Of a stretch of DNA of 64,000 nucleotides, positions 56,665-64,000 are shown one piece after another (position 1 is the first letter of the stretch; the number at the start of each line of letters is the position of its first letter). Both the position numbers and the translations under genes were made by a program. The notes beneath the pieces were generated by a model. That model had not been told where the DNA came from, searched no databases, and saw only the letters and a list, made by a program, of their open reading frames with translations. Origin of the DNA: Dastarcus helophoroides (taxonomy: Eukaryota; Arthropoda; Insecta; Coleoptera; Bothrideridae); NCBI GenBank assembly GCA_028583605.1, contig CM053326.1:6766587-6830586 (forward strand), in the 5' to 3' direction.

Positions 56665-58764
56665 ATATGAATTATTGATGGATCCCATTCCTGATCTCAC
56701 TGGTTAACTTTTTTTTTCTCATCCATACAAATTCCTATATAGATTATATCCTGTTGCAGTTGACTAAGATAAGTAATTTTAGCTTCATATTCGAACTACA
56801 GGTTAGTAAGATTTCTTCAATTCAATATCGTGCAAAGACGATTTTAACATAAATAGACGTTTTATCAATAATTTACCATGGTAAAAATTTAAATATTACA
56901 AGCCTGGTCCACAAGAAACAACGAGGGCTAATACCCTTTCTGTCATTGAACTACACTTGTGGGTCGAACTTGCATGCTCATACTTCATGATAAAATTTTT
57001 TAATATACTTATGTTTTTTTTATTTTTAAGTATTTCTTCCCTATTGTTTCCTTTCCATGTTATACGCTGCTGACAAGCTCAAATGAGAATGAAACATCGA
57101 TGTCCAGTGCTACACCCTTTTTTTATATTTTTACATTTTCATAATTTATCAGAAAAACAAATGTTTTTGTTATCCAATTTTGATTTTCTATTTTTCATTT
57201 TTTCCTATTCTATGTAAAATAAACTATCCTATATTTTGTCAGCTGTCATGAGGTGACCTTTTAAATAAATTTAGGTATTGCGTAGTCATATTTCAAAAAC
57301 TGTTTTAGAATACTGTCAACAAATATTAATAAAAATTGAAATATTTCCCAACTGGGTTGCAGAAATGTTAAATAAAATTAATAAACATAGATGTAAACGT
57401 TAATATCATCGCTGCAAGTAATGAATTAAATTCGCTGTTGTGGATGCAAGTGTCAAAGGTGGTTAATACTCGAGAGTTATTTCCCGCCGTTTTATTTTTT
57501 GTGACCCTCTGTGATACGGTGAAAATGTTTTAAACCACGTGTAGTTTGCCAACGAATCATCACTCTTTTCATGCGCCCAACAGGTCTAATATTGTTCCAA
57601 CAAAAGCACTCGAATGTGTAAGTTCACTGCACCTATTCTGACTGTGGTCTATTGTTGACATATTTTTCGTAAACAACAACCTAACTGCTAACCAACCTTA
57701 ATATGCGCTTTAAAATTAAATAAACCAGTGTATCGTAAGGTTAATTATTATGTAGAATTAATGTTTGAGTTTGAGTCGTTTGTGTTTGTTTATTTTTGAA
57801 ATATTCGTTTTACTTTTCATCAGACCGATTGATTAATAAATCAAAAAAATCTAGAAAGTTTTAGGGGCATTAAAAATCGAATACTTATTCGTCAAGATAA
57901 CTAATAGAGATTTGTTGCCCATTAATTAGCAATGTTTGGCCCTCACCTGTCTGGCTTGTCATTGCAGCTGGTGAGTGAATGATAACGTGATCAGCGTCTG
58001 TTGCTGTAAAACATTTAATGTGGTCAGTAGCGCCGAGCTTTTGGAGATCAATGGGTCGGGTCGATTTGTGTCTATTTTAAAAAGTTCCATTTTTTTTTTC
58101 GGTCCTCGGTCTTTCTTAAGCCTTCCGAACACGTAGTTAAAATTAATGCCATTATGACTGAATCACCCTATCTTTATAGTATGTCGAACAATAAACAAGA
58201 AAATTTTCAATATTTCCAATTAAATTGAAATATATACTTTTGAAAGTAAATATCCTTTTAAATAGCATTTTACATGAAATGAAATTCACTATTTTTAAAC
58301 ATAATTGTATGATATACGAGATATGGTTATTGAAACCTAAATTGGAATCACAAACCATGCACATTTGTTTTATGCTTTTCAATAGCTTTGTTATAAATGG
58401 TATAGTATAACGCCTTTATAAGGTAAATAGGACATCAAACTAGTCTACATTTGTCGGCGGTAAAATTCAGATCAATTCATGCCTACCAAAAGCAGAAGTG
58501 CTCAATGATATCTAGTTAAAAATTATCATGGTACTTTTAGGCGTTGAATCTAAAATAATTGAGGAAGATGTCTGCGTAAAAATTTTCAAAAATTAGGAAG
58601 ATAACAGAATATCTGGAACCGGCAATATGATGGGCATTCTAGAACACCAGGAAAATACATCGCAAGGTTCATAATTCTGTTTGATAAGCTAGTATCTTAG
58701 GTTTCATACGGTTCCATAATAATAGAAGTGACTCATATTTAAATGAATTCTCCATTCTTAAGGA
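56665..58764. other. AT-rich sequence, no gene recognised
   Basis: Over 2 kb without a supported frame; short frames at 58152-58410 overlap in opposite directions and are chance. Confidence 0.5.
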
Positions 58765-59505
58765 ACGTCACTTAACTCTGACAGTCAAGCGGCAGTATAG
58801 GCTCTCAGCAGCTGCATTGTCAAATCCACACTAGTTTGAGATTGTCAACAAACTCTAAAGCAACTGGCTCAACACAACAGGATTAGCCTTAAGTGGGTGC
58901 CAGGGCACAAAGGAATACAAGGGAATGAAGCTGCAGACCAACTCGCTTGAGAAGGATCTGCATCGTCATTTCTTGGACCTGAACCGGCTTCTGGTTTTTG
59001 TAAAAGTCAAATTAACATGAGGTCAAAAAATTGGAAGCAACGTCAAGAATCTCCCACTGCAGATCTTATCCAGGACTACGACAGGCAAAAAGATTCATAT
59101 CTGGAACCCTTGACAAGACAAAGGTCTGCTTAGAACTCAGCAAGTCCGAATTGAGGATCCTAACCGGCCTCTTAACAGGACATTGCCCTATGAGGTACCA
59201 CCTCAAGAAAATGGGTCAGGCTAAAACAGACCTATGTCGCTTTTGCGCAGAAGCTGCGGAGACTGCAGAACATGTGCTATGCAAGTGCGATGCGCTGGCC
59301 CGCAAAAGGCACGTCCAACTCGGATGGGCGTCCTTAGACCCCTCAGATGTGAAAAAACTCAATCCGAGGTCCATAATAAACTTCTAAAAGAGTTTGAACC
59401 TGGGAACTACACAGATTAGGGTATGCACAAAAGATCTCCTTAGGTCGAGATGCGGGGTGGAGGAAGAGAAACACGAAACGACTCATATATGATCTAATCT
59501 AATCT
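58765..59505 (+). mobile_element. LINE 3' fragment with RNase H remnant
   Basis: Begins with LTLTVKRQYRLSAAAL-type and SDSQAAV words. Then, after a frame change, ISLKWVPGHKGIQGNEAADQLA (RNase H end, with the conserved WVPGHxGxxGNExAD pattern) and GSASSFLGPEPASGFCKS. The tail is a Cys/His domain: LTGHCPMRYHLKKMG, LCRFCAEAAETAEHVLCKC. The 3' end has TCATATATGATCTAATCTAA, a short repeat tail. The RT is missing. The RNase H and tail place it in an I/R1/LOA/Jockey-type clade, different from the other LINEs here. Confidence 0.8.
59031..59387 (+). pseudogene. LINE ORF2 C-terminal Cys/His tail, open frame
   Basis: A 118-codon frame in the LINE fragment above, reading RQAKRFISGTLDKTKVCLEL, then SELRILTGLLTGHCPMRYHL and CRFCAEAAETAEHVLCKCDA. 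The C-x2-C...H-x3-C-x-C arrangement is the finger known from the end of such ORF2 proteins. The upstream RNase H is in another frame, so the open frame is only a surviving piece. Confidence 0.7.
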
Positions 59506-59839
59506 AAGGAGTGCCATACAGCCTACAATTATTTTCTTTTTGTAACTAATATTTATGCAATAACCTAAAAACGATTTAGGAAAGTTTTTTAGGTCTAATA
59601 AACCAGTACGTATGTTTTATAATTTAATTGGAGGTATAAAAAAACGGGTTGATTGGGGGTAAACTTAAGCTTAACTATTTTATGTCGATTTTTATAGTTT
59701 TTGATGAAATGTTTTTAAACTCACTCTAATAATACCAGAAAACAGCATATTTTAAAGCTCGTCAAGAAATCTTTCAAACTCCTTTAAACTCTTCTTCTGC
59801 CTGTGCATTTGTTTTTTTTTTCTCTATTGTTTATATAAT

Positions 59840-59840
<1 letters not shown>
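59506..59840. other. No gene recognised
   Basis: AT-rich with no supported feature. Confidence 0.5.
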
Positions 59841-59891
<51 letters not shown>

Positions 59892-59916
59892 GGGTGGAGG
59901 GAAAGAGAGAGAGAGT
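59841..59916. repeat. (GA)n microsatellite
   Basis: Runs of GAGAGAGA with an AAAG interruption and a GGGGTGGAGGG part near 59891-59901. The frame of 61 codons across it (Arg/Glu alternating) is a product of the repeat. Confidence 0.95.
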
Positions 59917-60020
59917 TGACATTTTCATTGACCCGCCATCCATTCCCCGGAACTCTCATTTCCCTAAACCCTAGAGCAGTGTCCCTTTTCGAGTCGTATA
60001 TTATTTTGTATTTAGTACTA

Positions 60021-60358
60021 TGATGAGCAGCCGTTTGTGACCATAACCAGTGATTGTATATAGTTTTTCAAAATTGTCGAATTTTGCTCAGCTTTAAAAA
60101 TTTTCGAAGAATAATTTACTTTCGATTTTCGGACCCAATTTGTCTACGTTGTGTTTAAAATTATTTTATTCAAATAAATTGTAACCCCAGCTCGTAGAGT
60201 CGACAGGGAAGTGTTATCAAATTCAAACAACAATTGACCTCAACGTTTTATTACAATAGGTCAACAAATAAATCAACAAAATTTCAAGTTTGTGATTTTC
60301 AAGTGTTCTTAAACATAATATAACAGAATAAAAGTGAACCTGTTTGTTTCAACCTGTT
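60021..60358 (+). repeat. Dispersed repeat, copy B (long form)
   Basis: Inverted relative of 48759-49020, with an additional 79 bases (about 60108-60187, AATAATTTACTTTCGATTTT to TAACCCC). It starts GAGCAGCCGTTTGTGACC and ends GTTTGTTTCAACCTGTTT. Not coding. Two copies in one window suggest a common genomic repeat. Confidence 0.85.
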
Positions 60359-63300
60359 TAAATTTGCTGGACACAGATCCGAGGGAAATATTTCTTTAGA
60401 AAATGAAGAGAATTCATTAAGCACAAATAATCTGACATTCTTTGTTTAACTCTTTCGCTCATATATAGTAGGTCAGTTATTAATTTCCCAAAGTTTATCT
60501 TAACCCTAATAAGTGCAATGCTTTCCCCAGCTGAGCCATTTAGTTTGTACTCAAAGGTTTTCAAAACAAATGCAGCTAACTTTGTACCTGATTATCGGTG
60601 GGCGTTCGCTGGTTAGTTTGTACACAGAGGTTCTCAAACTATTTTCAGGTGTCTGTTTTTATTTCCCAATTCTTTTGTGTTTTTGTCGCTTCTTAATTCA
60701 AGCATACTTCACATAGCATACAGTTTCCTGTTAAAGCTTTGAGCTAACAATATCCAAAGGATAATGCTGCGAGAAAATGTAGCTCAAGCTTGGAAATTAA
60801 GTTGTGATTTATCGTAATTAATCAAATTTATAAATGTTGATTCAATCTTACAGATCTCTCGTTCTCTCACTCTTTCTTTCTTTCCTTTGTTAACTTGTTC
60901 CTTTGTATGTTTCTTTTTTTTTCTCATACCAAACTCAGTCACTCGAACTCAAACCAGTGTCATAAAATAGACTAGCAATATTGTTAAGATTTTGTAGAAA
61001 CTTTCTGAGCAGAATTTTCCCTTCCAACACTACATCTACTTCTACGGCTACTAGTTTAATAGAAGGGGCGTTTCTGGCTTAGAAAGTAGCTAAGCTTGAC
61101 TTAGCCCAAAACATTGAAATTAAAGTTAGAAACTGGCAAGAAGTTCTCATTTCTTTCGTTAAAACATCTCCCTAACGAGAGCTGATGCTGATACTGCTCG
61201 TTCACCTACGTTAGTACTCCCCATTTGTCAACAGATCTATAAGGCTCTCTTTGGGCCAGGTTGTCTTGTCCTATATTTTTGGGATTCAAGCAACCTACGA
61301 AGGAGAATCTGCGAATGAGGTAGCACTAGGCGAATACACCAAAACAAGAACTAGGTAAGAGCTCATTGTGGCTTATGCTTCTAGGATGTTAAGGTGTACA
61401 ATGCCCACGTTTCTAGAACTTGCAGAACATCATCAGTAAAACCCAAATATATGTGTCTGCTGCCAGTTGCCGGACCTTTGTGGTGATTTTAGGAACCCCT
61501 GGAAACTCAGCTTCCAACAGCAGAACACTAACATCGACCTTAAGGAAAGGAAAATGTTTATCTGAAGCGAATGCGCTTTATTTCCTTTTCGTTTTCTTGT
61601 CTTTGTATTTTTATTTTGTTTTATTTTTGTTTCCTTTTTTGAAACTGAGATTTGTAGTTGCACCAATCAGCGGTAGGGTGCTTGGCCCTATAATAATTTT
61701 CTAACAACGACTTTCTCATTCATTCGGTTTGTTGTGGAAGTTTTAAATTCCTTTCTCTTTTTTTTTGTATACGCCCCCCAACCCCATATTGATCAAAATT
61801 AGGAACAAGTATTTTCTCAAATTTTAGGAAAAGTTAATTAAATCATATAAGAGCGAAAAAACCATCAAATAAAATTATCGGACAATTTAAAATTTACTTG
61901 CCTACTTATTTCGTAGCAAACATCACACAAATGGCACAAGAACTTCACATTGAACAGAAAAGTGTTTTTTTTTTTTTGTTTATTTACGTTGATTAGCACA
62001 AACAGAAGTATTTTTTTTTAAACTCCCGTATTTCGTACTCGTTTGCATAACTAGTTTCTTCGAAGTTCCGTATTTGACTATCTTAAAATTGGTCTTTGGT
62101 GTTTTATCTTTTTATTCCCCTACCCTTAACTTCTGAGGACCGAAAGACACCCTCTGCATCTCGCTAGAGAGCATGAGAATGCAGAATTTCTACTAATTTA
62201 AATATTTCTAATCCAAATTAACCCTTAAATAAATTTTGAAAAGGATTCTTAAAATGCCTATCAAATTGCAAACCCATTTTGAATGATGTCGTCCCTTTAT
62301 CTTGCAAGTTTTACTTAGATAATTGAAATTTAAATAACTTACAATTGTACGTATTTATAAGGGCGTTTTTTGAACGTAAAATTCCTCCAGTATACCACCA
62401 CATGGTCTTGCCGAGATATTTGCTACGGTCTCCGTTATTGACACTTACCCTTATTTATTACTCTACTTTTCAGCGGTCCTTCAAAACTAACATGTTATTT
62501 TACTCAGTTTAGGAATCTGTGCTTGAAACAAACCAGGCCTAACAAATAATCCTTATCTAATTTGTGAACGCTAAGAAATCTGTTTCTCACGCAAAACGTT
62601 ATGTTACAAAGAATTTTTATAATACAGTATTTGTAGATTTAATATTTCCAAGAAAATATTGAATAAAATTCAATTAAATAAAACAAACGAGGAAATAGAA
62701 CAGTTTAGTAGAACTCGACTCACCACAGTACCAAAAAATTCGCTGTAATCAATAAGACATCAAAAGCTATGGCATACAACAAAATAATGAATTTATGAAA
62801 TAGTTTCAGAGCTTAATAAGTCCCCGATTCATTAACTTCGTCAGTCGTGCATGGCGGCTTTAAATAACGTTTAATTAATAAACGCCTAGTGCCAAATTAT
62901 AATAGATTCCTAAATTTAGTATTCCCTTTAAGACCCTATTGAGGTTCATAATATCTCAATATGAGCGTATCTTTGGAGCAGCTAGGGAATAGTAACCACC
63001 TTATAAATTCAAATTCAAACACAATGCATTGAAAACGATATTATTTACTTCCTGTTCGATAAAGTTTAATTGGCACGGCGAATGATATTTAAAGTTCTAG
63101 TTGGAAACTCTTGAAATGATTGAAATTTATTAATAGAGCATAGCAAAATAATAAAATTAACTTCCCTGGAACTCTATCGAAAATGGATCTACCGCACGGA
63201 AATAGATTAAGTCAAATAAATATCACAACTAACTTTGATGAAATTTGTTATATAGTTTCGGTCCTTTGGGGTATTATATGTATGTATACATTATAAAAAA

Positions 63301-63704
63301 CCGAAAACATTAAAGTTGAAAAATAATAAACTTTTAAAGGCTTGATTAAACATGCAGACTGGTTTAAAAATATACTTTGACAAACTTAAGGAGATAATTG
63401 CTGACAAGATCAAAAGTTCCTATAAACATTGGTTCTTACCATTTTCGTTACGGAGATATGAGATTGTCATAAAAAAATTAGCCAAGAGCGAATCGGGCTC
63501 GCACAAAACGAACACTCAATAGACCAAATTATATCATTTTTACTTATATAATAATGTATTAATTTGAAATACTATCCAAATTTGTTATAATTGACAAATA
63601 AACAAATTGTTTATTTTCAAATACACACTTTTTCCTTTTTCTACAATCAATCAAAATATTTATGGAACGGATAACTGTGTTGATAATGTCTTAGAATCTA
63701 AGAC
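60359..63704. other. AT-rich sequence, no gene recognised
   Basis: About 3.3 kb. The longest frames (61420-61704 plus, 61433-61666 minus) overlap on opposite strands and have no motif; the first ends in a T-rich, Phe/Leu-rich low-complexity run. A pyrimidine-rich patch lies at 60850-60920. Confidence 0.5.
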
Positions 63705-63737
63705 ATGCTTTTTATCTAAGACTTAGATAAAAAGCAT
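63705..63737. repeat. Perfect 16-bp-arm palindrome
   Basis: ATGCTTTTTATCTAAG (63705-63720), one A, then its exact complement (63722-63737). Just upstream GTCTTAGAATCTAAGAC (63688-63704) is a second inverted word that shares the TCTAAGA core. It could be the fused ends of a small element or a structured RNA; nothing decides it. Confidence 0.9.
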
Positions 63738-64000
63738 TCATTCGCAGTTTGCATTTATAGGATTACTTCGGATCGCGCTAAAATCTTGAACTGCAACAGC
63801 AATTACTGCGTTGTGTGCAAGTTAATAAACCAGTGCCAACTTCGAAAATATTCATCTAAAGAGATAATGTAACAGAAAATTTAAATTTGGTTTCTCAATT
63901 TCGACCAAATCAATTTTTTTATGCGAAAAAATGTAATACTATATGGATGAAAAAGCCTTGAAATGCAAGCCCATTTTTTTTTTTTCAACAACTAGTACGT

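Noticed and set aside
59838..60023. 61-codon Arg/Glu frame
   Set aside because: Product of the (GA)n microsatellite.
61420..61704. 94-codon frame with hydrophobic Phe/Leu run
   Set aside because: The hydrophobic run comes from a T-rich stretch, an equally long frame overlaps on the other strand, and there is no recognisable motif.

Overview
This window looks like gene-poor, AT-rich nuclear DNA of an arthropod, most likely an insect. The signs are several families of non-LTR retrotransposons, mariner-like and pogo/Tigger-like DNA transposons, a Penelope-like element, MITEs, solo LTRs and a tRNA-derived SINE, all typical of insect genomes. I found no host protein-coding gene that I would defend, and no rRNA, free-standing tRNA gene or CRISPR array. 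Nearly every open frame of interest belongs to a mobile element, and every transposase or reverse transcriptase frame carries at least one stop or frameshift. I cannot name the species.

Layout. 0.4-4.5 kb: a mariner-like element (TA duplications, matching ends) whose transposase is split by a 5'-truncated LINE. Two further 3' fragments of that LINE lie at 9.2-9.8 and 33.3-33.8 kb, the last one scrambled. 4.7-5.5 kb: a TTAA-flanked MITE. 5.6-6.65 kb: a Penelope-like fragment (GIY-YIG end) between inverted arms; related arm pairs without a body lie at 14.4-14.6 and 46.6-46.75 kb, and the 14.5 kb one contains a hammerhead-ribozyme-like sequence. Solo LTRs of one family lie at 14.7, 16.6, 45.6 and 56.3 kb. 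17.3-19.3 kb: a decayed element with a Lys/Arg-rich frame and a C-terminal PHD-like zinc finger.

20-25.3 kb: a Dong/R4-like LINE on the minus strand, its 3' end next to a TAA microsatellite. It is broken by a hAT-type MITE (perfect 8-bp duplication) and by a complete 2.95-kb Tigger-like element; removing either restores the LINE reading frame. A second, nearly identical Tigger-like copy lies at 53.3-56.2 kb. 27.1-30.2 kb: a long degenerate block that is T-rich and then A-rich, with a sharp switch near 28.75 kb. 30.5-33.3 kb: an unidentified decayed minus-strand coding sequence split, in frame, by a mariner-like element with terminal inverted repeats of about 415 bp. 34.6-35.4 kb: a MULE-like remnant with arrays of a 14-bp subterminal motif. 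35.8-36.0 kb: a SINE.

38.2-45.5 kb: a CR1/Jockey-like LINE with ORF1 and ORF2, split at a TA by a 3.46-kb Tigger-like element of a different family. 47.4-50.0 kb: another degenerate TTTCGA-rich block. 50.4-52.9 kb: MITEs. 58.8-59.5 kb: a LINE tail with an RNase H remnant. 56.7-58.7 and 60.4-64 kb are otherwise featureless AT-rich sequence.

The main message is nesting: five separate cases of one element inside another, four with exact target duplications whose removal rejoins the host frame. A recurrent architectural point is that two divergent Tigger-like families both end in a small predicted beta-barrel domain (Tudor-like in look), while the 18-kb element ends in a PHD-like finger. All coordinates of element ends without a clear duplication are approximate, and all family names come from motif recognition by eye.
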